A DNA stretch of 64,000 nucleotides from Saposhnikovia divaricata (Eukaryota; Streptophyta; Magnoliopsida; Apiales; Apiaceae): positions 5,606,803 through 5,670,802 of the forward strand of contig CM071599.1 in the NCBI GenBank assembly GCA_036435485.1, given 5' to 3'. Both the position numbers and the translations under genes were made by a program. Positions 10,950-23,400 of the stretch are shown here, piece after piece. The notes under the pieces were generated by a model. The model saw nothing but the letters and a program-made list of their open reading frames with translations, made no database searches and was not told where the DNA came from. Each line of letters starts with the position of its first letter. The stretch's first letter is position 1.

Positions 10950-11221
10950 CTCTTTCCGTTCCAAAATACATGTCCCTTTTGAAAAATAAATTTGTTCCAT
11001 TTTACATGTTCCTTTTCTTTTTTCAATACAAATTTAAGTTGATTTTCTAAAATTATCCCTACATTTATTGTATCTGAAATTTGACTTTTTTCAAACTTAA
11101 CATTATTCTCATTTTTCAATATATTAATTAAGGATATTAGTTGGAAAATATTATATAACTAACCTTTACCTTAATATATATATTTTTTAGAAAAGGGTAA
11201 TGTAAAATGGGATGGGAGGAG
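10950..11221. mobile_element. Stowaway-type MITE, diverged
   Basis: The ends are CTCTTTCCGTTCC and, inverted, CTCCTCCCATCCC, bordered by TA (10948-10949 and 11222-11223). It is about 272 bp and non-coding. Confidence 0.65.
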
Positions 11222-11366
11222 TATTTTACAAACTGCCATTATATGGCCGGTTAATCGTCGAGATTGTATCCATATGGTTTTCTGCTCAACTAAAAAAGAA
11301 TTTGATAAACGTCTTTTTCTCTCATGAGAGTCCAGTAAAATCTAGCCGCCGACCTCCCGCTGCCGC

Positions 11367-12168
11367 TGTTGGTTTGAAAACTAACTGCGCAAGTGTACGC
11401 GGTCACAAGTAATATAATAAATTCGTTCCCACAGAGACTTCGTGTTTGTTCAGAAATAATATTTAAGCAACGACGTATGATTAAACAACAAACTGCTTGA
11501 ATAAATATCAAAAGGGGGTATTTTTGTATTTTTCTAATTGATTAATTAAATTAGTAATATTAAATAATTCGAACTAATTAATTTATTTAAATGAAAATTT
11601 ATATGTGAGAAAAACATGAGATTCTAATTTCATTATTTATTTCATTTAGAATTGATGCCTTAATTTCAAAGTAATTTTGATAATTTACGAAAGCTAGTCG
11701 GGAACACGAAAATAACATAAGCGCCTTTCAGTCTTAACTTATATCAAACCACACAACATCCACTTAAAAAGATAGAAGTCGCGAGAACAACTTTTATGTT
11801 TAGACCCTAAATGTCTATAAGATTTGAAAACATAATTGGTTTACGAATAAATTCCTTTATTATGACTACATAGGGTGATGTGAAAAAATCCTATCACTTA
11901 TCGTAAATGTACATGACAATTACGAACCTATGCTAACATGGCAAATTCTAAATTCCTAAATCCACTTTCGCATTCATTAGGAATTAATAATTTAGACGCT
12001 AGCTACGCATCTAATAAATTAAGCGCAACCACATTAGGCAATCTGAATTTTTATCATAATACAAATTATTAAGGCATCGAATTACTAAATTACGTAAATA
12101 AATCCATTAGAATCCCATGACGGCGATTAGTTCATAATTAAACGAATCGTCATCATGGGATTAATTGA

Positions 12169-12221
<53 letters not shown>

Positions 12222-13503
12222 CAACAACAATAATAAAACTAAATTAAAAATTACGATAAATTAAATATGAAAATTACAAGAGTTAGAAAGTAGGACCGAA
12301 ATAGCTTCCAATGAACGAAAAGAGCGCTCCAAATAATCCCCGCAAATTCTTCAACCAAAATAACAATTATACTAAAAATTGCAGAAAATCCAAGTGTTAA
12401 AATAAAAATAAAATTACAAAGAAGCTAGAGAATACAACTGAATTTTTAGAGAGAACTCAGCTGTGGGTTGTCCAAAACCAAGAAGACTACTCCTATTTAT
12501 AGCTCATAGTAGCACACCATCTAGCATAAATAAATGAACCGAAAGTAGTACAGGACAACACTCAGCCGAAAGTAGAACAGCATACAGCAAATTAAGCACC
12601 ATTTCACTCGGCCATTCTGGAAAGCCCAGCCGCAGGAACGGCGCGTGCAGCAAACACGCTAACTGATTCAAGGACTGCCTTCAGCCGCGTGGTTTACACG
12701 CGCGAGTGGGCGCGTGACCTTGCAGGCGACAGCTGCTCAACAGCAACTCTATTCAATTTGTTTTCTTCTTTTTCAATTAACAATGCTGCCAGTTGCTTCA
12801 TATTTAATTCCTCCTAACCGACAGCAACCTGCAACACTATGCATTTTTTCTTTTTTACAATTCGTTCGATTATTTAACAAACCCACCAGTGACCAGACTT
12901 TTGCATTTTTCTAATAATCAAGCAAAATCAACCGGCTAAACAATTGCCACTAACCGGGGCCTATTTTGTTTTTATATGAATGGGCTCCGTAGAAATGCTT
13001 TTTAACCCGCACAGCTTATAATCTTTAATTAATAAATAATTAATTTAATTCAGAAATTATAAAAATAAATATCTAATATTATTAGATATTTATAAATATA
13101 ATTTTCTAATTAAATAAAATATTTATTAATATAAATAAATCCTTAAGCTCTAAGCTGCGGTCCTTTGAGGGTCGGAAACCGGACTCCTTTTGCTTAACGA
13201 AAAATATATCCATTCCAACCGGGATTCCTGCTTTAAGAATATATCACTTTCCAAATTTTTGTGATAATTCTATTTCCTCATTGCTCGTCCAGGTGATGAT
13301 AAAATCCTTGTGATTAAATTCCGAATTTAGGCAAAAATCCACCATTTTTAATCTTTTATCGCCACGATACCTCAAGTTGCGAGTTCTGCACAACAAATAC
13401 TGAAACAACATAAAAATGAATTAAAAGACACGACATACTTAAGGATAACCACCAATCTAGGTCAAATTAGCGCAAAATAAGTGGATATAAAATCCACTTA
13501 TCA
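11367..13503 (-). repeat. 3' LTR of the gypsy element
   Basis: It runs from TGTTGGTTTG to CACTTATCA. The minus strand carries TATAAATA at 12494-12501. It contains an (AAT)n microsatellite at about 12168-12236. Confidence 0.95.
12168..12236. repeat. AAT/AAC microsatellite in the left LTR
   Basis: A run of AAT triplets is followed by a few AAC. The corresponding run in the right LTR (29220-29320) is longer and accounts for most of the LTR length difference. Confidence 0.95.
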
Positions 13504-14945
13504 CACCCCCAAACTTAAACTGATGTTTGTCCTCAAGCGAAAACAGACTCGACTACCTCTAAATGCATGAATGCAACTGATGCAAGGATCCCATAAGCAA
13601 AGCATTAACCAGTTAGTAGAGTGCCTCAGAGAATGTGATAATTCCAAATAGAGATCGACTAAATACCCACATATTAACATTTACAAGTACAGAAAAGTGC
13701 GTGTGTGCCATGCTCATCAGAAATACTCTTAGCACTAGATCAAAACCATACATATTCTTCGTCAAGACAATCATGAGTTTATAAATAGAATGAACGCTAG
13801 ACACTTTATAACCTAGAAACACCTCCATCATTATTTGAGTTAGACAGGAATTCATGCTTTATTACTAACAAACTAGGACACATAATACTATATACAATAT
13901 GCATGATTATTTAACCGTGCAATGAATGAGACCCCAAAAGGCTTATACAATAATACCCATGTAGCGAGTGTTAGGTCAGCAATCCCAAACCATAAGGGCT
14001 TTAGGTTACTAGGACTAAGTCCCCTCAGACTTAATTACTCGAGTATTAAAGAGCTCACCCTGGTTAATTTTGCATTTAACAATTGGACTTTTGACTCTCT
14101 CTTTTCTTACTTTTCTTTTCTGATTTTTTTTTATGCAATCTGGAATGAGCCTTTCTCATTTCCAACCCTAGACTACTCATATAACTATGAGCTGGCTACT
14201 AGCCAATTGATACCTATCAATTATTAACAACTACACACAAACTAGCATGAACCCTGGTTTCCCCCAAACTTATATTTAGTGATTCTACGCTATCAAGGGA
14301 ATAAAGAAAATTCCAAATATAATCAGGTGATTAAATTTCACAACCAAACAAGCATGACCTTAACCTAGCCCCAAAAGCAAACGATGAGTTGTGTAAGATT
14401 GTGTTTTTGAAACATGCACGTCAATTCATAAGTATTTAAATCAGCCCTCTATCCATCATTATCACACTCAAATTCATCATTGACTACTTAACGGAACCAC
14501 CAAGCGCTACGGGATCAAGGAAAATATGATATGCAACTAATCATGAATATTTTTTTTTTTTTTTTTGGAAAGTATGAATTATATGATTTTAAACTAGCAT
14601 GGTGTATTATGAACTACATGAAACTATATGCAATACTATGACTCGATTAATAAAACATCCTAAATCACCCCCAAACTTAAAATAATCAATGTCCTCATTA
14701 AAGGTATAGATAAAGGATAAAATAGAACTCCCCTAACTATCGGCATCGCTGCCCTCTTCATGCAGTGAATCAGGAGGTGGAAATGAGCTCCAACCTGAGG
14801 CTAATCCTGCAACTCGCCAATGGCCTGCAAACTGAACAAAATCACACAAAATCAAACCACACATAAAAACACCAAACCTATGGGTTGCCTCCCATGAAGC
14901 GCTTTCGTTAACGTCATTTAGCCGGACGTTCCTTCTGTAACTCGA
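13504..14945 (-). other. Non-coding 3' internal region of the gypsy element
   Basis: About 1.4 kb between the integrase stop and the 3' LTR, where some Athila/Tat elements carry an env-like or extra ORF. I see no ORF of that kind. A PPT-like string (CACCCCCAAACTTAAA on the plus strand) occurs at the LTR border (13503) and again near 14667, and a weaker relative lies near 14260. Confidence 0.75.
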
Positions 14946-16128
14946 TCATGCTGGGGCAAGAAAGGCGGTGAATTCATCACGGTTCACCGTGTAATGCTTA
15001 AGCCTCTGCCCATTCACCTTAAAAGACTGATCAGGTGACTTATCAAAAATTTCCACTACACCATGCGAAAACACTGTTTTAACTGTGAACGGACCTGACC
15101 ACCTTGACTTGAGCTTTCCAGGAAAAAGTCTTAGCCGAGAGTTGAAAAGCAGAACCATTTGACCCGGTACAAATGTCTTATGTACCAACCTTCTATCATG
15201 CCATCTCTTGACCTTTTCCTTGTACAGCTTGTTATTCTCATAAGCCTGTAGACGAAGCTCATCAAGCTCATTCAGTTGAAGCATCCTTTTTTCACCAGCA
15301 ACTTTCATGTCGAAGTTCAATTTCTTCAAAGCCCAGTATGCCTTGTGCTCAAGCTCGGCAGGTAAATGACAAGCCTTACCATACACCAACTGATAAGGAG
15401 ACATACCCAGGGGTGTTTTATATGCGGTTTTGTATGCCCAAACAGCTTCGTCTAGCTTCAAGGACCAATCTTTCCTTGAAGGATTCACCACCTTTTCCAA
15501 AATCCGCTTGATTTCCCTGTTGGAGACTTCTGCCTGACCATTAGTTTGAGGATGATACGTTGTTGCAACCCGATGTGTCACATGATACCTTGCCATTAAT
15601 GCAGTGAATTTCTGATTGCAAAAATGTGTCCCCTCATCACTGATTATTGCTCGTGGAGTTCCGAAACGGGTAAATATGTTCTTGTGCAGAAAGTTTATCA
15701 CCACTTTAGCATCGTTTGTAGGCAGAGCTTTGACTTCTACCCATTTGGACACATAGTCTACCGCTAGCAGGATGTTCTGGTTGTTGCACGATGAGACAAA
15801 TGGTCCCATGAAATCTATCCCCCAGACATCGAAAATCTCAACTTCAAGAAGCATGTTGAGAGGCATCTCATTCCTCTTGGAGATATTTCCAACCCGTTGA
15901 CAGCGGTCACATCCCAATACAAATTGATGAGAATCTTTAAACAAAGTTGGCCAGAAGAATCCTGCCTGAAGTACTCGAGCCGCGGTCTTTTCTCCACCAT
16001 AATGACCACCGTATGTGGTAGAGTGGCAATCTCGCAAAATCTCCTCCGTTTCATTGTAAGGAATGCATCTCCTGATAATCTGATCTGCTCCCTACCTGAA
16101 CAAGAATGGTTCATCCCATCGATACCAC
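14946..16128 (-). pseudogene. Gypsy integrase domain
   Basis: Zinc-binding residues HSTTYGGHYG and CDRCQRVG are followed by the catalytic core (VWGIDFMGPF, then FGTPRAIISDEGTHF, then YHPQTNGQAEVSNREIK) and a C-terminal region ending NRDEFTAFLAPA. The frame is open from 16091 to the stop at 14946. A TAG at 16092-16094 and a one-base shift near 16140 separate it from RNase H. The core itself looks intact. Confidence 0.93.
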
Positions 16129-16129
16129 T

Positions 16130-16986
16130 TCACATCATGCAAAAATTTCTTCTTTTGGGCATAAGAGAATTCTGAGGAATGACGTTGCTCACCAGATAAT
16201 TCACAATATCTGCAAACCATGGCACTTCTCCGTGCACTACGAACAACTGCTCATCTGGGAATGATTCATTGATTAGCGTCTTATCCTTACCATGCTCCTC
16301 CAACCGCGATAGATGATCGGCTACCTGATTTTCTGTCCCCTTCCTGTCTTTTATTTCAAGCTCAAATTCATACAGCAGAAGAACCCAACGAATCAATCGT
16401 GATTTAGACTCCTTTTTTGAAAATAGATACCTAATGGCTGCATGATCCGTGTAGACTGTCACCTCGTCCCAAGCAAATAGGACCTGAATTTCTCAAAACC
16501 ATAGACAACTGCCAAAAGCTCTTTCTCCGTAGTGGTGTAATTTAGCTGTGCATCGTTAAGGGTTTTACTAGCATAGTAAACCACATGAAAAACATTTTTC
16601 TTTCGCTGACCAAGCACAGCTCCCACGGCAAAATCGCTAGCGTCGCACATTAGCTCGAATGGCTCTTCCCAATTAGGTGCTGTAATAATCGGGGCTGATG
16701 TCAACTTCTTCTTCAATAGCTCGAAAGCAGCCAAGCAATCATCATCGAACTTGAAAGGTTTGTCTTTCTCCATCAAATTGCACAATGGCTTAGAAATTTT
16801 GGAGAAGTCTTGTATGAATCGTCGATAGAAACCTGCATGTCCAAGAAAGCTACGGATTCCTTTAACTGAGACTGGAGGAGGCAGTCGTTCAATAGTCTCT
16901 ACTTTTGCCTTATCCACCTCGAGCCCTTTACTAGATACCTTGTGCCCAAGAATGATCCCTTCTTGCACCATGAAATGACATTTCTC
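16130..16986 (-). pseudogene. Gypsy RT C-terminus and RNase H
   Basis: The segment from 16971 down encodes GIILGHKVSSKGLEVDKAK, GHAGFYRRFI, the RNase H start LMCDASDFAVGAVLGQ and TTTEKELLAVVY. A one-base frame change near 16463 moves the frame to 16462-16130 (VYTDHAAIRYLFSKK, then AD and HLSRLEE). A TGA at 16984-16986 separates it from the RT part upstream, and a second frame change near 16140 ends it. Confidence 0.9.
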
Positions 16987-18219
16987 TCAATTAAGCACCA
17001 GATTAGTCTCAACACATCTTTTCAGCACTAGGCTCAGGTTGTGCAAGCACTCATCGTACGAAGTTCCAAAAACTGAAAAGTCATCCATGAAAACCTCCAC
17101 ATTTATTCCAATCATGTCAGAGAATATGGCCATCATGCATCTCTGAAAAGTCGCAGGAGCACCACAGAGCCCGAAAGAAACTCGACGAAAAGCAAAAGTG
17201 CCAAAAGGACAAGTGAATGTGGTCTTCTCCTGATCTTCTGGGGCGATACAAATCTGATTATAGCCTGAATAACCATCGAGAAGGCAGTAATATTCATGGC
17301 CAGCCAACCTATCCAGCATTTGATCGATGAATGGAAGAGGAAAATGATCTTTTCTGGTGGCCTTGTTCAACTTGCGATAGTCCATGCATATTCTCCATCC
17401 TGTGACTGTCCGAGTAGGAATGAGCTCATTCTTCTCATTGGTTACAACTGTCATGCCTCCTTTCTTGGGCACACACTGAACTGGACTCACCCAAGAACTG
17501 TCTGAAATAGGGTAGATGATACCAGCATCCAACCACTTAAGAATCTCTTTCTTTACCACCTCCTTCATAATAGGATTAAGTCTTCGCTGATGCTCAACAG
17601 TAGGTTTACTTCCTTCCTCTAGCAGAATTTTGTGCATGCAATACGAAGGGCTGATTCCCTTGATATCTGCTATGGTCCATCCAATGGCTGATTTGAATTC
17701 TCTCAGAATTCGCAGAAGCTTATCTTCCTCACTCCCTGATAGATTAGAAGCAATAATAACAGGTAATGTAGATGCATCACCCAGAAACGCATACCGCAAG
17801 TGATCCGGCAATGGTTTGAGTTCAAGTATAGGAGCTTCTTCAATAGATGGCTTTAGACGCTCCTGGGAATTTTTTAGTTCTGCTAATCCAAGAGACTCAA
17901 ATGGCATATCAAATCTTCTCTTCCAAGGAGCTGAATTTAATTGCTGAAGTTGTTCTGCTCCTTCTTCATCTTCCACCTCAGAATCCCCTATCAAGGCTTT
18001 CTCCAAGGGGTCTGTTAATAACATCTGCTCAAGCTCCGTTCTAACTGTAGAATCTACCAAGTCAACTTTGAAACACTCCTCTTCAGATGGAAGCTTCATT
18101 GCTTTGAACACATTAAAAGTGATGTTTTGGTCTTGCACCCTCATTGTGAGTTCACCTTTCTGGACATCAATCAACGTCCGACCTGTAGCTAAGAATGGTC
18201 TCCCCAAGATAATGGGAAT
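16987..18219 (-). pseudogene. Gypsy reverse transcriptase
   Basis: The open frame holds the end of the protease (GRPFLATGRTLIDV), a spacer, then RT: PVQCVPKKGG, WRICMDYRKLN, FPLPFIDQMLDRLAG, FCLL-like YYCLLDGYSGYNQI and the catalytic VFMDDFSVFG. It is bounded by a TAG at 18220-18222 upstream and a TGA at 16984-16986 downstream. No other break is seen inside the RT core. Confidence 0.93.
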
Positions 18220-18222
18220 CTA

Positions 18223-19288
18223 CTTATCCTCCTCGAAATCTAGAATAACAAAGTCAGCTGGGAAGATGAGCTTATCCACTTTTACCAAGACATCTTCCAC
18301 TATTCCTCTTGGATACGTAACTGACCGGTCTGCTAGCTGTAAGGAGATATTTGTGGGTTTTGGATCAGGTAGACCAAGTTGCATGAAAACCGACAATGGC
18401 ATCAGATTGATGCTAGCTCCCAAGTCACACAAGCACTTTTCAAAAGACAGATTACCAATAGTACATGGTATGGTGAAGCTTCCAGGATCTTTGAGCTTCG
18501 GAGGCAGTTTCTGTTGGAGGATGGCGCTGCATTCTTCTGTTAAGGCAACAGTTTCTAATTCCTCAAGTTTCAGCTTCCTTGATAGAATACCCTTCATAAA
18601 CTTAGCATAACTCAGCATCTGCTCCAATTCTTCTGCAAAAGGTATATTAATATGTAGCTTCTTGAATACCTCTAAGAATTTAGCAAACTGCTTATCCAAT
18701 TTCTGCTTCTGGAGTCTCTGCGGATATGGTGGCGGTGGGTAGATTTCTGTGTTTGCAGTTTTATGCTCCTGGGATGCTTTCTCAGATGGCCTGTTGACCT
18801 TCTCCGGTTCGCTGATGCTGATGTCCGGCTTCAAGGTCTTCGTTTGCTCCTCAGTCGCGGAGTGGTTGCCTTGTGCCTCTACCTCTTCAACTTCTTGGTC
18901 CTTTGTGATTTTTCCAGATCTTAAGGTAATAGCTTTGACTTGCTCTTTGCCGTCCCTTTTTCCAGGGTTTGTTTCTGTGTCGCTAGGTAGAACTCCTTGC
19001 GGCCTGTTGAGTAAGGCGTTTGCTATTTGGCCAATTTGGTTTTCCAGAGTTTTAAGAGATACAGCCTGGCTCTTACACATCAATCTTAGTTCTTCCAATT
19101 CTGATTTCTCAGCAGACTGTTGGCCTGGACCTGCAAAATATTGCTGATTAAATCCCGGAGGTTGAGATTGTTTCGAGGCGTACTGATTCTGAAGTTGATG
19201 CCCCTGCTGTTGATATAGTCCTGAGGGATTGTATGGTCTGGCCCCATATTGCTGATTTTGGGTTTGATGGTATGGTTGTTGTTGATAT
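18223..19288 (-). pseudogene. Gypsy gag C-terminal part and protease, 3' of the copia insertion
   Basis: A Q/N/P-rich linker (near 19288) runs into a coiled stretch SELEELRLMCKSQ, then a region with KAITLRSGK, and the aspartic-protease start LCDLGASINLMP (near 18430). It ends at the TAG 18220-18222. Its frame continues that of the gag part right of the nested copia if one copy of the GATAT duplication is ignored. Confidence 0.9.
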
Positions 19289-20395
19289 TGTTGGGACAAT
19301 CAGATCTTGGCACTGCGAATTTTGATACAATAAATTAACGAGTACGAATAGAAAAATCACCTTGTTAACGGTTGATTCCACGCTCTTCTATTGTATTCCC
19401 AAATTCCCTTGAGCGAAGTGTGGCCTTCGTCTTCTCAAGTTAACCTCTCTTCTTGCTCCTGGGTGGCTACCAATTTTTTTCGACCAGCCCCCAGCAAGAA
19501 GAGAATAGGAATATATATAGGCTACAATAGGGATCATGGATAATTAGGTTGGGCCTTCTAATTACATCTTGAGCCTAGCCCAATGTAATTAAATATTAAT
19601 TCAATCCACTAAAGAATTAATATTTGCACTACCTTTCCTAATACCGTAATTTAATTAATTAATTCGGTTCCAATATTATTTGCTTATTAAATTCCCCATG
19701 TTTAAAATATCGCATGTCCATTAATTAAATAAATTACTGATAATTCATTTAATTAATATCTTTTATCCTTGATTATCCACTCAACCTTTATTTAATTATG
19801 CTGGAATAAATCCACCTGCAGGGTTTCACATAATTAAATCTTTTTGAGCTTTCAAGGGGACATCATTAACCCGAATATTATCAGGACATGGATTCCTTTA
19901 ATTAATAATATCCCACCATATATATTATTTCATCACCCAGAATATAATGAAATAAATCAAAAGAATTATTTCATATATAAATCAAAGCATGTAAATAATA
20001 TATACGTGTCAATTATTATTTCCGGATTAAGAACCTAAGCATTAATAATAACATAGAATCTTAGTTCACCTTCTTAATCAGTATTAGGGAACAATTCTAA
20101 ATTTGATCCTGTTCAATATACACAAAGTATACTAGTATTATTTATTAGTCAATATAAACTGATCTAAATAATACTACAGCCATTCCAGTGGATTGTCTAA
20201 CTCCACCTGTGCTGTGAACCTTATTATATTATATAAACCGTATTTAATAATCTAATATTCTGTATCCCATTTGATACTAGATTATTCACAATATATAATA
20301 TTTAGACAACATGTAAACATTTAAATGATTCTCAATTAAACCGGCCAGAAATAAATGTAAATACTTCAAATAAATATTTTCAGTATACACCAACA
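19289..20395 (-). repeat. 3' LTR of the intact copia
   Basis: It is 1107 bp, from TGTTGGGACAATC to CACCAACA. It contains a TATATATA run near 19509-19517. Confidence 0.95.
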
Positions 20396-20463
20396 ATCTC
20401 CCACTTATACTCAAAATATTTTATGAGTATATCAGTGTTTATTTAATCCACTATTACAAAAAA

Positions 20464-23400
20464 CTATGTGTCCATCCATCTAACTCCTATCGCTTCCACA
20501 TGCCTGTCAAAAACTTTGGCTGGCAGGCTCTTTGTGAAAGGATCTGCCCGGTTGTCTTCTGATGATATGTGAGCCACAACTATATCTCCTCGCTTTACGA
20601 TTCCTCGTATGAGATGATACTTACGTTCAATATGTTTAGCTGCCTTGTGATCTCGCGGTTCCTTCGAATTTGCCACAGCACCAGTGTTATCACAATACAC
20701 TGTCAAGCTCCTAGGCAAATTAGGTACCACATCCAAGTCCAAAAGGAAGTTTCTGAACCATACAGCCTCCTTTGCAGCCTCAGAGGCCGCCACGTACTCG
20801 GCTTCCATGGTAGAGTCTGCAATGCATTTCTGCTTTACACTCCTCCATATAACGGCTCCACCTCCCAAAGTAAAAACATATCCCGAGGTCGATTTCCTCT
20901 TATCCCTATCTGATTGGAAATCTGAATCAGTATATCCCAAAGGAAACAGATCTGAGGCCTTGTAAATTAACATATACTCCTTAGTCCTTCTCAGGTACTT
21001 GAGTATAGTTTTTACTGCACTCCAATGTTCCTGACCTGGGTTCGACTGATATCTACTAACCATGCCTACAGCAAAGCAGATGTCAGGCCTCGTACATAAC
21101 ATAGCATACATTAAGCTTCCACATGCCGAAGCATAAGGAACTGCTTTCATGCTCTCTATATCCTTAGGTGTCGAAGGACACTGCTCCTTGGATAGAGCCA
21201 CTCCATGCTTAAAAGGTAGAAAACCTTTCTTAGAGTTCTGCATGTTAAAACGAGCTAATACTTCATCAATGTAGGGCTCTTGAGATAAAGCCAACATCCT
21301 TTTCTTGCGATCCCTTATTACTTTGATCCCAAGGATGTATGCCGCTTCACCTAAGTCCTTCATTTCAAATTGTTTGAACAACCATGCCTTTATTGATGAC
21401 AACATCTTAACATTGTTTCCAATGAGTAAAATGTCATCTACATACAGTACTAGAAAAACCACTGCATTACCCTCACTTCTCTTATACACACATGATTCGC
21501 TTGGACTTTGATCAAATCCATATGACTGGACTGCCTGATCAAAACGAATATTCCAGTCCCTAGAAGCTTGTTTTAGTCCATAAATAGACCTCTTAAGCTT
21601 ACAAACAAGATGCTCTTGGCCTTCCTTAATGAATCCTTTTGGTTGTTGCATATAGATGGTTTCCTCAAGACTTCCATTAAGGAAAGCTGTCTTGACATCC
21701 ATTTGCCAAATCTCATAATCGAGATGAGCTGCTATAGATAAAAGAATCCGGATCGACTTAAGCATAACAACCGGCGAAAAGGTTTCCTCATAATCGATCC
21801 CTTCTTTCTGAGTATACCCTTTCGCAACAAGTCGTGCTTTCCAGGCTTTCACCTTTTTGTCAGATCCTCTTTTCTTCTTGTAGATCCACATACATCCAAT
21901 GGGTTTTACACCTTTGGGTGGTTCCACGAGCTCCCAAACTTGATTAGAATACATAGATTCCATCTCAGATTCCATTGCCTTTTGCCAAAGATCTGCATCT
22001 TTATCTAGAATTGCTTGTTCGTATGTCCTGGGATCCTCATCATGTTCACCAGAGACCAAGTCCGAGGACTCTCCCAAAAACATGAATCGATCAGGTTGTT
22101 GAACAACCCTCCCACTACGACGAAGCACCGGTGTGGTATTAGTGACAGGTTGTGCATTTTCTTGTGGTTGATCTACTTGTACTATTGGCACTTGGGGATT
22201 ATCTGTCCCTCCCACTAGTTCCTCTAAAACGATACTACTCATGGGTTTGTGTTTCATTATATAGTCTTCTTCTAAGAATCTAGCATTGGTGCTAACAATG
22301 ATATCTCGATCCCTAGGACTATAAAATGAATAACCTTTCGTTCCCATGGGATAGCCTACAAACAGCCTTACTTCTGTACGAGATTCTAACTTAGTCGCGT
22401 TCTTGTTCAGCACATGTGCTGGACAACCCCAAATCCGAATATGTCTTAGACTTGGTTTGCTACCAGTCCACAATTCTATTGGAGTCTTGGGAACCGACTT
22501 AGAAGGTACCAAGTTCAGAAGGTAAGCCGCTGTTTCTATAGCATATCCCCAGAACGACTTGGGTAAATCTGAATAACTCATCATCGATCTAACACTCTCT
22601 AAAAGAGTCCGATTCCTTCTCTCTGCTACACCATTCTGCTGAGGTGTGCCAGGTGCAGACAACTGGGATGCAATCCCATTTTCTGATAAATATTCCCTAA
22701 ATTCTCCAAGCAAGTATTCGCCACCACGATCCGATCGTAGTGACTTGATACATTTTCCAAGATGTCGCTTCTCCGCACTTGCTTTGTACTCTTTGAATTT
22801 TTCAAAGCACTCGGACTTACGGCGCAACAAATAAATGTACCCATATCTAGAATAATCGTCAATGAAAGTGACAAAATACGCATAACCTCCTCTTGCTTGG
22901 ATACTCATAGGTCCACATAAATCAGTATGAACCAATTCTAACACTTCTTTAGCTCTATTCCCCTTTGCTTTAAAAGGCCTATTAGTCATCTTACCTTCCA
23001 AGCAGGATTCGCAAACTGGAAATGGCTCCACTGCCAACGAGCCTAATGGCCCATCTACTACCAGTCTTTGAATCCTCCTCAAGTTAATATGACCTAATCT
23101 TAAGTGCCAAAGATATGTTTGGTTCAATTCAGAAGGTTTCTTTCTTTTATTTGAGCTAGAAAGAATGTTATTATTTTCCTTATGTTGCAGCATTGGTTGG
23201 ATAGGATTAATAATATATAAATTGTCTTGCAATGTACCAGAACATATAACTCGTTTATTCATCATAATAGAAACATTACGATCCAAACAAACATTATAAC
23301 CATCCATAGCAAGTTTAGAAACCGAAATCAAATTTCTTCTAAACGAAGGTACATAAAGACAATTGTTCAAAACCAAAATCCTATCATCACCAAAAGACAA

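Larger units (their letters stand above)
9356..11296. other. Gene-free spacer between copia and the nested retroelements
   Basis: AT-rich sequence with three MITEs listed separately (9441-9698, 10484-10734, 10950-11221). I see no gene in the rest. Confidence 0.65.
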
